Assembly (NCBI RefSeq): GCF_021347895.1
Contig: NC_067115.1
Location: 14,641,876-14,705,875, forward strand
From: Acanthochromis polyacanthus
Taxonomy: Eukaryota; Chordata; Actinopteri; Pomacentridae
Length of the DNA stretch: 64,000 nt
Direction of reading: 5' to 3'
Below the pieces are notes generated by a model. It searched no databases, was not told the origin of the DNA, and saw nothing but the letters and a program-made list of their open reading frames with translations. The stretch's first letter is position 1. Each line of letters opens with the position of its first letter. The position numbers and the translations under genes are program-made. Of the stretch, positions 11,459 through 32,100 are shown piece after piece.

Positions 11459-11730
11459 CTGCATCTTATCACATGACCTGCGTGATTATGCAATCGGTAC
11501 GTCAGCGTCAGACGGTTCGTTCGATATGACGTACAGTTGGAGGCGTTGGCCGGGTTACTCATAGATATCTATGGGGTTACTGTCATACTGTCTGACGGAC
11601 ATCAAGACGCCCTTTAAAATAATCTTTTAACTGCTGGAAACCTGGATTTAACGACTTAAATTTCTGCAGATTTACTCTACCTCTTGTTTTTATCTTACTG
11701 CCACTAACTTCGCTGCCTGAATCCGTCGAA
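11459..11730 (+). promoter_or_regulatory. pcyt2: pcyt2 promoter / 5' UTR region
   Basis: Composition becomes CpG-rich here. CRE-like half-sites are visible: ACGTCAGCGTCA (about 11499-11510) and TGACGTAC (11527-11534). An E-box-like CACATGAC lies at about 11471. No TATA box is obvious. These are motif matches only. Confidence 0.35.
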
Positions 11731-20094
<8,364 letters not shown>

Positions 20095-21200
20095 TGACAC
20101 CTCAAACCTGATCCTGACTCTGTTGAGCTCGTCCAGGTGCACTTAGCTGTAAGAAGGTGGATTCAGCCGACTCAGACAGAGAGTCCATCTCGTCGTCTAG
20201 TAGACCTGGCCAGTCGGTCTCTCTGCTAGTTCACTGGGTGCAAAATCATGCATTTAATCTTCAGTGAGGCATTATGCTTCGGTCTTTAGTGGACTCCAGT
20301 CTGAAAGGATTTACAACAGATCTTCTTTAGAGAAGAATACAAAGAGTCCAAGAATGTGCTCAGTTTTAACCTGCAAAATCCCTTTACTTGTCTCTTCCTC
20401 CTCAGAGAACGCTATTTTATTTTCAGTCATGTTTTGTTTTTGTCCATGAATTCACACACTATGTGTTCATGTGCAGGTGTAGATGTGGTACATTAGGTTT
20501 GTAACTGTCCATAACTTATTGACAAATATACTTGTCAGATACGTTTTTAGATTTTTAGCCAGTTTAGTTTTAATGATCAGTCTTTGAGGTGTCATTAGTA
20601 ATATTGACTGTGGTCTGTTTTTAACCCATTTTCATTCATTTTCATTTGTAGAGATCACTTTGTTTTTGTCCATTCTGAAAAACCATTATTACTTTGTTAA
20701 ATGACCTGTGAAGTAGCCTAATAATTTTACCTGTGGATTTTATCTACCTGAATTTGCACCGGATATGTGTGTGTGTTGAGTGAGTTCACTGAGTGAATGT
20801 TTGTGCTGTAAATGACAGTAGTGCCTCATTCCTAAAGCTATAAACTGTATAAGGGCTGTGAATTGTATTAACTTCTGATTCCACTCAGTAAAAACTACTG
20901 GAGGGTCTTTGCAGCTGTTGCTAAAATTTTTGGTCCTTCATCTTCACTCTTCTTTTCAAGGGATGTGTTTTGAGAAAATGAGAATGTCTCTTCGTGTCTG
21001 TTCTCCTTTTCACAAGACAGTCCAAGAAGTGAAAGATCTGGGACCCAATTTCATTGTCAAACATCAAAAGTTACTGGTTTCCTGTTCTTACATGGAGCGT
21101 ATTGGTTGGTGAATTGCTAATGGTGTGAGACGGTGTGTTTGTGGGTTGGAAGGTGTGATGGTGGCAGCGTGTGGAATAAAGATGTTTTTAATATTTCAAT
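20095..21200 (+). other. pcyt2: pcyt2 3' UTR
   Basis: About 1.08 kb of non-coding sequence follows the stop codon (20092-20094) and ends at the AATAAA of 21175-21180. No repeat was recognised. Confidence 0.65.
21175..21180 (+). promoter_or_regulatory. pcyt2: Polyadenylation signal, pcyt2
   Basis: Canonical AATAAA after a G/T-rich run. It is the first strong signal downstream of the pcyt2 stop codon that I found. Confidence 0.6.
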
Positions 21201-21791
21201 GTTGGAAATTTTCACAACCCTTCAATCACTATATTGCATCATTTTCACTTTATTAAATAAATAGCTAACAAAAGAGTCCTGTGATGCCTGTTTTACTGCA
21301 GCAGTAAATGTGTGCAGCCTGAGACCTCTGTTTGATCAGCACATACTCACGGTTCACTGAGGCAGTGAAATGAGGCCACAGGCGCTGGTCCACTTCCACT
21401 CACACCGCTCACAGATTTGAACAAAAACAGCAAACCGTCACTTCGTCACGAACACAAAGTGTCTTTAATCCGCAGCCCGAGTGTCTCTGAGGACTTTCTG
21501 CATGAAGGATCTGATCACTCAGGACAGAACAGACATGAAGCATCTCAGTGAGTTTTAGGTTCAAGACCTCTGCAGATACTGGAGGTGAAACCACGCGGAC
21601 TCTAGTGTGCATGTAGAAACTGAGAGTGTTTATTGTTAAAGCACATCATGTATTTTTACACTACAATGTGAGATCTAATAAACATTTTACACAGGAGCTT
21701 CTCAAGGGCCCAAAGCAGCTTCATGAACCAAATTAAAAATAAATACACTGAATGGGTTTAAGAGATATTCTCACCTCCTCAGTCTTCAAAA

Positions 21792-22168
21792 ATCCATCCA
21801 TCCATCCATCCATCCATTCTCTATACACCACTTTATCCTCACCAGGGTCACGGGGGGAGCTGGAGTCTATCCCAGCTGACTCGGCGAAGGCAGGGGACAC
21901 CCTGGACAGGTCACCAGTCTGTCACAGGGCTACATATACAGACAAACAATCACACTCACATTCACACCTACGGGCAATTAGAGTAATTAATTAACCTCAG
22001 CATATTTTTGGACTGTGAGGAAGCTGGAGTGCCAGGAGAAAACCCACGCATGCACAGGGAGAACATGCAAACTCCATGCAGAAAGATCCCAGGCCCACCC
22101 CAGGATTCAAACCAGGGATCTTCTTGCTGCAAGGCGAAAGTGCTAACCACTACGGCACTGTGCAGCCC
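21792..22168 (-). mobile_element. tRNA-derived SINE (copy B)
   Basis: A full-length minus-strand copy of the family at 9972, running from the CCATCCATCC tail (its 3' end) to GCAGCCC (its 5' end). No clear target-site duplication was found by eye. It lies between pcyt2 and gnav1. Confidence 0.88.
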
Positions 22169-22199
22169 TTTAACCTGGAATCGACTTATTTAATTACAC

Positions 22200-23048
22200 A
22201 CTGTGAACTTATTTGTAACCTTTTAACTGTTGTGAAATTATTAATGCCTTCAAAGGCATGACAAACTTTAAACCACTTAATCAACTACTGAGCAGTTAAA
22301 TCACTTTGTTAATTCAGCAGGGGAACTTCAGTTTCTAAACCTAAAATGATTTACAGTGTAGATCAGCTTCAGGAAGAACTAAAAGCAAGAGAAAGAAGGT
22401 GAGACTTTGATTTTTAATTGAAATTTGGGAAGGATTTAACGTGAAATACAAGCTGCACATGTTTACTGTGTTTGATCAAAGTTACTCCTGTACGGATGAA
22501 GTTCGCAATAATGAAGTTAATGTTCTCTCTAACTTTGTAACATGAAAGTGAAAGCTGAGTTTTCTTGGCTTGCACAGGTGAAATACACGGACGTAAACCA
22601 ACAACAGCAGCAGCGGCTCTGCGCGTCACTTCCCAGGAAGTCCAAAAGTTTTCCATCTGGGCAGCAGGCTGCGGTGGGAGGAGGCACTCTGAGGAATAAC
22701 TGGGGTCTCAGCCAAGGCGGCACGACACAGTTTGAACTGCAGCACTTTTGTTTTCTGTGTACTCTCGCAACAATCTCCCGCTGTCAGGGAGAAAAAACGG
22801 GCACGGAGCGATGCGTAAAACCAGATTTGCTCGGAAGGTTTTAACCAACTGCTGAGTTTGAGGGATGTTTCGGAGATGGCCTGAACTTTTCCTTTCTCCT
22901 GCGTCTTCTTCTCTGCAGCCTGCAGGTTTAGGAGTAGAAGAAGAGCTCGGAGCGGGGACACACTGGAATTAATTTCAGGTTGGACAACTCCTGCTTCATA
23001 TTTTTTTTGCGTTTTCCTCTCCGGCCTGGGAGGAGATGAGCGCTCAGG
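22200..23048 (+). promoter_or_regulatory. gnav1: gnav1 upstream region and 5' UTR
   Basis: GC content rises from about 22600. A near-palindromic pair of ETS cores, ACTTCCCAGGAAGT, lies at 22628-22641. No TATA box was recognised. The minus-strand open frame at 22626-23105 is the reverse of the 5' UTR and exon 1 and has no family resemblance. The start of transcription is not determinable here. Confidence 0.35.
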
Positions 23049-23164
23049 ATGGGACTGTGCCTCGGTACCGAAGTTACAGAGGAGGAGAAGAAGGCGAGGA
23101 TTCACAGCTCCAAGATAGACCGAGACCTGTACGAAAGCGCAAAGCGGGAGATGAATGTGGTTAA
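23036..23164 (+). other. Upstream ORF overlapping the gnav1 start
   Basis: An ATG 13 nt upstream of the gnav1 ATG, in a different frame, opens 42 codons ([11 protein letters not shown]...) and stops at 23162-23164, inside exon 1. Its context has a purine at -3 but A at +4; the main ATG has A at -3 and G at +4, a stronger context. Ribosomes starting at the upstream ATG would miss the G-alpha frame. Confidence 0.6.
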
Positions 23165-26100
23165 AATTCTCCTGTTAGGTGAGACTGACAACCTAATATT
23201 ACCTCAGTTTCTCTTATCATGCAATATTTTGCCTTTAACATAACTGAAAGGCCGCATGCAAACTTTTATTTTTGACTTGCAAATCCTACTTTGGAGCCAC
23301 AGTTTTGTTTAAACCTTGCAGATTCACGGATCAAACCTGACCACACGTTGATTGCATGTTTGAGAAAGTAAAGCACTTTAATCATCTGGTAATCTCCTGC
23401 AGGTGCAGCAGAAAGCGGAAAAAGCACTTTGGTCAAACAGATGAAGATCATCCACAGTAATGGCTTCAACAAGCAGGAGCTGAGCAGCTTTAAGGTTGGA
23501 AACACACGCACACACAGTCACAAACAGATAACAGTATATTTGCATACAGTAGGTGGACTGGTGTTTCCAGCGGAATAGAGTAACATTCAAATCTCTCTTA
23601 TGTTACAAAGCCAAGTCCTGCAAAACAGATACATGACTTAAATAGATCAAAATGCTATTTATTTAAGTTTAGAGCCTTATCAAGTGGAGAAAACGAGGAG
23701 GTGGGTTCAGGTTTCAGACACAGAGACGCATCATAAATTGAAAGTACAAGATGTTGGGGAGGAAGCTGTGGTGGAGGTGCACAGGAGATGAGGTGAAAAA
23801 CGAGGAGAAGCTTCCTGAGATTTCTCCTGATACTCGGGGTCACATCCAAGTTGCAGCGGTTTGGCTCACATCTGCTTTTCCTTCTGTGTGTGAGAGCGAC
23901 TGAAAGCCAAATTCCTGTGTTTGGACGGGGTGGAGAGAATTGAAACGCCTCAACACACACCACTTTCACTCCCCGTTAACTTGTTTTTACTGGGGATTTA
24001 TCTTCTCACACATTCCCTCCTCTTCAACTACATTTTTCTCTTCTCTTTCCCTCTTTGCTGATATAATTTCTCTCTCTCTGCCCTCTTTTCTGCTATGCAT
24101 AATGATAATAATGATAATAATGAGCATGTGATGACAGAAAGGGTCTTTCTCAGTCTTCATCATGCTGGAGGTAGCTCATCTGTCTCCCTGCAATAACTAC
24201 TCAGTCGTTGGAAAAGACTGATGAGGCAAACCTCTTTTTAGTTTGTGAAACGGACCATAAAGCTGCAAACAGGCTGCAGAGTTAAGCTTCTGGAGTTTGC
24301 ATTGAACCTATAATGGATTTCATAGAAAAGAGCTGCATTTGAATAGAAAGTTGCAATTCATGCATGTGATCATCTGTTGTGCAAGAGTTAATATCTGGAA
24401 ATTTCACAAAGTAATGTTTTGTGAAACATTGGCCTGGATTGTTCTCTCACATGTTGACGCTGTGACACATGAAGATCCCGGCTGTCTGAGCAGACAACTG
24501 TGTGGGATGTTTTAATGCATTCCTTGATATTAAAGACTCCTCCCCTCCATACTCCCATCTCCCTCTGCTGCCTCCCAGGTCTTCTAACAGTCACCTTGTC
24601 TGTAGCTCACTGCTATCAGCATTATTGGACTGCTGCTGAAAGAAAAATAACCTCTGAAAGGTCAATTTATTACCTGTTTGAGTGAGGCTTATTATTGAAC
24701 CTGGGTGTAAATAAAATGTGCCTGTTCAGACTGAAAACTGTCCAAGTGACCAAAGTTGAAATTTGATATCTTGTCTGATTCATCCTTATAATGACTTAGA
24801 TCGGAATTTTGACAATTATTGACCATGACTTGAGGAAGAAATGTCATACAACTGCTGGTGCGCAGTTAAAAGAAGACTTCTTTTGTTGAACTTTAACCCT
24901 AACTTTATTTTTAGAGCACTTTTTAGAAGTACTTCACAGATCAGCAAAAACAAAAGTTGTGAAATTATCGGGTTGTAAAACACAGATAAAAATCGGTTTG
25001 GGTGGATGAAAACCAATGCGTTGCTGTAAAAGGTAGCACCCTATTTAAAAAAAATAAAACACAGGTCAAAGGTTTATTAAAATCGGGAAGCACCCTCTGA
25101 TAAGTGTTTCAAGAAGCTGACTTGATTTCCTCGGGCAGATCCTTCCAGATGTCTGGCCGAGGATCTTAAAAAGTGTACTTACGTGTATGATACTAAGAGT
25201 GCAGCAATATAGCTGAAATAGAGACCAGTAAGGCCTTAAAGTTTATCAGTAAAATGTTAAAATGTGCTCAAAAGCACACTGGGAGCTGGTATAAAGAGGT
25301 GAAAACAGGAATGAAGTGATAGTATGTCTGTTAGTTCTGTACAGTTGTACAGTAGATATTAAGGCTCAGGCAGGTAAAAAGCCTGTTGCTGTAATACAGA
25401 TGTGATGAGATAAGTGTGTAAAACAATCTCTGTGTCTTTAAAAGTTAAAATGGATGACATGATTGTGAAAGCTTTATGGTGTGCTGCTCAAACCAGACAT
25501 CAAGGGAATGAGCTGAGAATCTGTTTTGCCACGTGCTGCGACCCAACGGCAAGAATCCATTTAAGTTCAGCTCGAACATAAACAACCTGAGTTTTGTACA
25601 AAAAAATGCTCAGAATCAGTTATTTAGAAGATAATTGTGCTGATATTGATGCAGAATCCCCGAGTTCTATTACAACTGGTGTCTTAAAAAGTAGGAACTT
25701 TACAGTGACATCAGCAGCTCTGTGGTGATGTAACACCTCATCCATTTAATTGACAGTTGCTCGGTGGCACTAACAATAATAAAAAAAAAAAACTTTCTTT
25801 CATGAGGCTCGCTGCACACACAAATACGTTCAAATAAAAAAATCTTTAAGCTCTTCTACGCTCACTGAATAAAGTTGGACCACTTGAAAGAGCTATTTTG
25901 CAGGGTTTGTGAGACTCAAAAAATGCATTCAACATTTCACAACTGCTCCTTTCCCTGTGATTATGTATAAATTATGTGATGAATGCAGAAGTTGTAGAAA
26001 TAAGATCTGACCACTGCACCACCCAGCACTGTTCCTGGAGGGTTTTTAAGAGAGCTGGATATGCTGCTGCCACTCAGTCAGTCCTGCCAGTTTGTCCCAG

Positions 26101-29100
26101 CAGTCACTTGTGGTATTGCAACAACAAAAATCCCCAAAGGCCCAAACAGCATTTTTTCCCACAGTCCACCGTCCGAAAGACTGCTGACGGTACAAACAAG
26201 ATTGTTTTTACTCTTTCTGTGCTGGATTTTGAATCCATGGTGTCATATTTGCATTTAACTATCAAAGTGAGGACATTTTTACAAAGTGAGGACATTTTGG
26301 CCGGTCCTCACTTTGAAACAGCCATGTTTGAGGGTGAAGACTTGTTTTTAGAGAACAGGTATGAATTGAGGTTTGGTTAGGGTAAGGATTAGGTTTAGGC
26401 GATCAGTTGTGATGGTTAAGGTTAGGGTAAGGCTCTAGGAAATGCATTACGCCTATGGATGTCCTCACTAAGATAGAAGTACGTGTGTGTGTGTGTACTT
26501 TTTTCTGTCAAGTGAGCAGGCTCCAGCTTTGAATCTGACATCAAGTTCTCGTTAATACATAATTAATGTTGGTAATTTCACAATGCAACACAAAGACGCC
26601 AATTTTTAGCAATGTGTCTGCCACATAGTTTAGTGTTTTAGAGTGCCAACTAATAAGTCAAGAACAGTGGAGGCAGATTGGAATGTCTTGATCTGTATTT
26701 ACAAGACACTCATAGGCCAAGGCAGTATGAGTTGTTTATGGATGAGCCTCATTACTTCCGTAGAGATCGCTGATTTATTTTCATATCAATTGTGCACATG
26801 ATAATAGTAGGAGTACAAGATAAACAAGCCTGACCTCAGCCTCTGAGTGACTTTTTAATTGTTCTTTCTTAGGTCTCTACACATTTCAATAGCTTTCAAG
26901 ACGGCTAAAATCCTTCTCCGGTCATTCATCAAGTCCCTAAAAAGCCTGACTGTCTGAATCTGTGTTTTTGATACAGTTATCTGTACACAAGAAATGCTCA
27001 GCCATGGTGTTGACCGGCTATTTCACTTATTATTTCAGCATCATAAAAACAAAAAACTGCATATAGACATGTTACCAAGATATAAGCTTGATTTTCCCTG
27101 GCATGGTTCTCAGAACTACACCTGTTTGTGACATTAGATAAAAAGTCAGGGCCACTGTTCAATATTTGACAAATGTATGTTTTGATATTTTAGGACAAAA
27201 GTAGTGGACTGACTGAAACAGACCCACATCTGTGTCCTATAGCCACAATGCTAGCTCATTTAAAATTTAAACTATGTCGTGTTATTTAGGTGCTTGAAGG
27301 TGCTTATGAAGAAACGGTGAGTGATGCAAATGATTTGCTGGAACACTTGCAGATACATTTGTCCATTAGCTATACCTCTTTTATCCACAGAGAGTTGTGA
27401 AAGTGCTGGAGACCATCCCAGCTGACACCATAGACAGGTCACCAGTCTGTTATAAAGAAAGTCACACCTATGCAAACCAGTTAATTTATCATGCATGACT
27501 TTGGACTGCAGGAGGAACCTGGAGCAGCTGAAAAAGATCCATACAGGCACAGCGAGAATATACAAACTCCACACAGGCATCCCACTTGCACACACAGAAT
27601 AATGATCCATCCATCATCTATACTCCTCTTAATCCTCATTAGGGTCATGGGGGGCTGGAGTCTATCCCAGCTGACTTGGGACAAAGACAAGGGTCACCAG
27701 TCTATCACAGGGCTGCATATAGAGACGAACAATCACACCTGCGGGCAATTTAGAATAATCAGTTAACCTCAGCACATTTTTAGACTGTGGGAGGAAGCCG
27801 GAGAACCCAGAGAAAGCCCACACTGCACAGGGAGAACATGCAAACTCCATGCAGAAAGATCCCAGATTCAGTCCGGGACGCAAACCGGGGATCTTCTAGC
27901 TGCAAGGTGAAAGTGCTAACCACCAAACCACTGTGCAGCCCCAGAATAATATTACAGTAAAATAAACCTGATTAAGTGTCTCTCAACAGCACATCTGAGT
28001 GTTCCATGCTTCATTTATGCACAGCAGATTTCATCCCCTCTTAACCTCTTAAGCCCGGTCGGCCCACGGGTTGGCCGAAGAAATTTTTTCTGAAAATATG
28101 GCCAGGGCTTAAGAGGTTAATGTATCTTTAATCCCATCTACGTCAGCAGGATCCAAATATATTTTACCTGTGCGAGCATGCACTCCAGCATCGACTCATG
28201 TGTGATGCCAGTAGCACGTCTCTTTTGTTGTCTCTGGTGTCAGTTGGGTTTGTCTTTGTTCTCAGGTGACGCCCTTATTTTCAAATGGAAAAAAAGTCCT
28301 TCCCTTCCCGCCTCGGCCTCCCACAGCAAACACAAACACACCCTACACACACACACACACACACAAAACCATAAACACACAGTGCATGAGCTCATCGTTC
28401 GTTATTGGCCCTTTGCGCACATTGTTCCACTTGTGTTGTGTTTAACTACCTGCTGCCTTTAATGAGTGTTTGTGTGCAGCGCAGTAGTAAACACCTCAGC
28501 CCAGCCTTGAACTGAACAGGATATCCCTGCTCCTCACTGTCCATCCTCTCAGATTTCCCCTGAAGCGACTGCTAGAAACCCCCATCTCTTCATTTCTCTA
28601 TGTGGCTCTGTGTGGCTGCCAGCCAGGTTTGTGTTGCATTAAGACTCTGATAGGACAGTCAGTTTTAGAGAAATAAGAGGAGGAAAGGTAGGACGTGGGC
28701 TCCTCTTTGTCTCATCCTTCTTTTATTTGCAGCCTGAGGCCGTGGTGTTGTTTTTACTTTGGACAGGGTGATGGATTCAGATTTTTCCCTTCATTCTTGT
28801 CCAACACACACATAGCTGTGTCTGTGCACTGTTGGTGTATCAGGGGTTATGAACTGAATTTCTATTTTTCATCCTGGAATCTCTGTTGATTCAGGTGTTT
28901 ATGTGAAGGATGCGATTCTTTAAAGCACCAAACTGAGCGGCTATGAGGTGAATAGAGCTGAAAACCCACAAACACACTCGCGTACTTGGTTACACATTGT
29001 TAGCAAAACAATCTGTGGTTAATGATTAAGTATCAGACCGCTGCCAGTTCAGCCACATTCCTTGTTCTTGCATTTTGCTCTGACACAAAACCTCTGGTGG

Positions 29101-32100
29101 TTTTCTGCAGTCAGGGAGCTGATGTGGACTAGAACAATAGTTCAGTGTGTCTGGATGGATTTAGAGATTACTCTGTTGCAATGAGTCTCGTAACATCTCC
29201 GCTGACGCACAACGTTCCCACAATACTTTCAACTGCAGCCACCGGCAGCAGGAAACAAAGGTTAGAAAAGGTATAAGAGAGCCCCTGGATTTCTGTCTGA
29301 TGGGCTTCCTTTCACACTTGACTATCTCTCACACGAACTGGTGAAAACAGGGTGTCAGTTTTCTCCATACTTTTCCAGAGCAGTGATGCATATCTCATAA
29401 TGGATTCTGATTACCATAGAATGACACCTGTGGGCCCCAGGCTCTACGAGTCCGACTCAACCACTGCAACTCGGTTCTAAGCTTCTAAACCCCCAGCTCA
29501 TTTTTCACTGAAATATGAAGTCCTGAACTTTTTCAGAAACAGCACACCCATGGCTAAAACTAGAGAGAGCTCAATATGTCCTCTGTGCAATATAATATGG
29601 TTAAAGTGGCAGAATTCTTAAAAGTACAGAAATAGTGCAAATTTTTTTCCAAGTGCCCATAGCTGTTACCAACACTGGGAAAAATGTTTTACTGCTCACA
29701 CTTTTAATTCATTTCCATCATTGTCTCTCATTGCTCTGTGCAAACAACCTGCAGAAAGTCTTAGAATTTTTGCTACATGATTTTTGGTTGCAGTTGAGTC
29801 AGTAGCAAAAAGACTCAGAATTTTTTCATTTTTAAAGAATCTAGACGCTGCATATGGTTTACTTTGCAAATTTTTAACTGACACATTAGAATAAAGTGAC
29901 TTTGGTCAAATATTAGATTTTTCAGCTTAGATTTAGTTAAATGAAAGATGTCATGATGATTAGTTCGAGGATCATGGGAAAGCTATGAGGATTGTTTCAG
30001 TTTTTGCAGTTTCTGACTCGGATAAATGCTATTTGTTTAGTGATTTAAAAAAAAACATAACATGCCTTTCAAACCTGCTGTTGGGTTTTGGAGTTCAGGG
30101 GATTAATATATATTTATTATGTTATGTAGCATTTATATATTCGTTAAATGCATTTTTGTGCATTTACTGACAGAGAGTGGTGACAGACAAATATGATGGA
30201 CTTGGCATAGCAGGAATTTGACACACAGTAAATGAAATGCATTCAACTTGTCACTTAGAGGAGCAGATACAAAGACACAGAAAGTGTGTGATGCTGTTGG
30301 AGGTTCAGCTAGCTCCTCCCTCCTTCCTGTCAACGCAAAAATGATGTAAGCTTTGAGTCACAGAGGGAGTGACTGGGAACCAGTTGATAAGGACAGAGAT
30401 GGAGGGAGGAAAGGAAAAGAATTAAGTGATGGCGGACGCAAAGATAAAAGACCTTTATCAGTGATGAGATACGAGCAGTAGTTCCATTTGTTTTAAGTGC
30501 AGCAGTGAACAGTCCAACAACAGACTTCTGAAATGCATATGAAGCTCCAGTTTTGTTGAGATCAGTCCAAAATATCAGCTTCAACATGTGTAACTCTTGT
30601 ATTGCATTATCTTGATTAAAAAGTGCCCAGTGGAGTTTTCTTTAGACCTTCAGTTTCGCAACAGAATTCATTGTGAATCCTCAGCCCTGTCTAATGAAAC
30701 TTTCATTTCTAAACAACTAAGCTGCACTCACAATTATGTTTTGAAGGATTTTTGTTTGTTTGTTTGTTATGCCTCGTGACTACATTCCTAATCAACGTAT
30801 CTTTGACATTTATTTTGTTGCTTTACTGTTGTTCCATTTCCTACCCGTCATATATTACAGTGCCTATAAAAAGCTCTCACTCACATGGAAGTTTCACCTT
30901 CTTATTAATTTTAAACATTAAATCATGGTTGATATAATTTGTCTTTTTTCAGTAATTTACTAGATGCTTTTACATCAAAGTGAAAACACATTTTGAGTTT
31001 AATGTGACAGAAGTCACACAATTAGTGAACTGACGCTCATCAGAGTGCAATAAATGTCTCTCAGGTGAGTGTAAAGACATTTGTATCTGAAAGGTCCAGT
31101 CATTAGTGAATCAGTACTCCTGGATAGAACTACACCATGAAGACACAATAACTCTCCAATAAACTCTGTGAAAGGTACAGTTGAAAAGCATAGGTCAGTG
31201 GATGGATACAAGAAAATTTCTAAGTCACTGAATAACCCTTGGAGTGCAGTTAAATACATCTTTAAGAAATGTATTTAACTCTGAAACTTGATGATTTTCC
31301 TCACAAGATTGTATTCTTGAGCTCTTTCAAAAATGGCAAACATGTTTCATAAAACATTTTAAGCAAAGCTGATATTTGATGTTTTGAATCCTATATTATA
31401 TGTTTACTAGCAGTCCTGTGTTTGTTGGCACTTTGCTGCATTTGTTTGCTGAGTAGAAGAGACTGAAATCAGCATAAAAATGTGCATTTCTCTGTATATC
31501 TGCAGTTGTTATCATGTACATGTGTGATGGAAACAACAGTGACCCAGTTAAAAAAGTAGTGATCCTCAGTACCTGTCAAAACCTTCCTTTCAGATTACTT
31601 TATTTAGCAGATGTTTTAAATTTATAAATTAAATGCTGTAGTAAATAAGATTTAAGATCAATTGCTCCACTTCATAAACTAGAAAAGTGAAGTACAAAAA
31701 AAATGCTGAAGTGCACTTCTTCATAGATTGCTTGCTATCTGAAACAACATTATTTGCAGATTGTAAATATATTTTTCCACTCTGTTTTCCCCACAAACAA
31801 AATAATAATAAGGCACTTAAACCAAAATTTCTGCCTCAAGTGTCTTTACTGTACCTCTACCTCCCAGAGCCGAATCACAATCTTCTGAACTAGTCCAAAA
31901 TCCTGTTACATCTTTTCATAATTTTTATGTACACAATTCATACATGCTACATAAATAAACGTGTTTTGCTAGTCTTAAAATAAGTTCCCTCCATGTTTTT
32001 ATTTTAAAGGCGGATTTTTAATGTTTCGGGCTTTTATTTTGTAACCATTCCAGCGGCACAGGAAGTGTTTAAGAAGCGGTTACTTGACATGACGAAGACG

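Noticed and set aside
22626..23105. 159-codon minus-strand open frame opposite gnav1 exon 1
   Set aside because: No family resemblance; explained by GC-rich promoter and the reverse of a real exon.
25976..26380. 134-codon open frame
   Set aside because: Runs through the telomere-like repeat and has no recognisable protein family.
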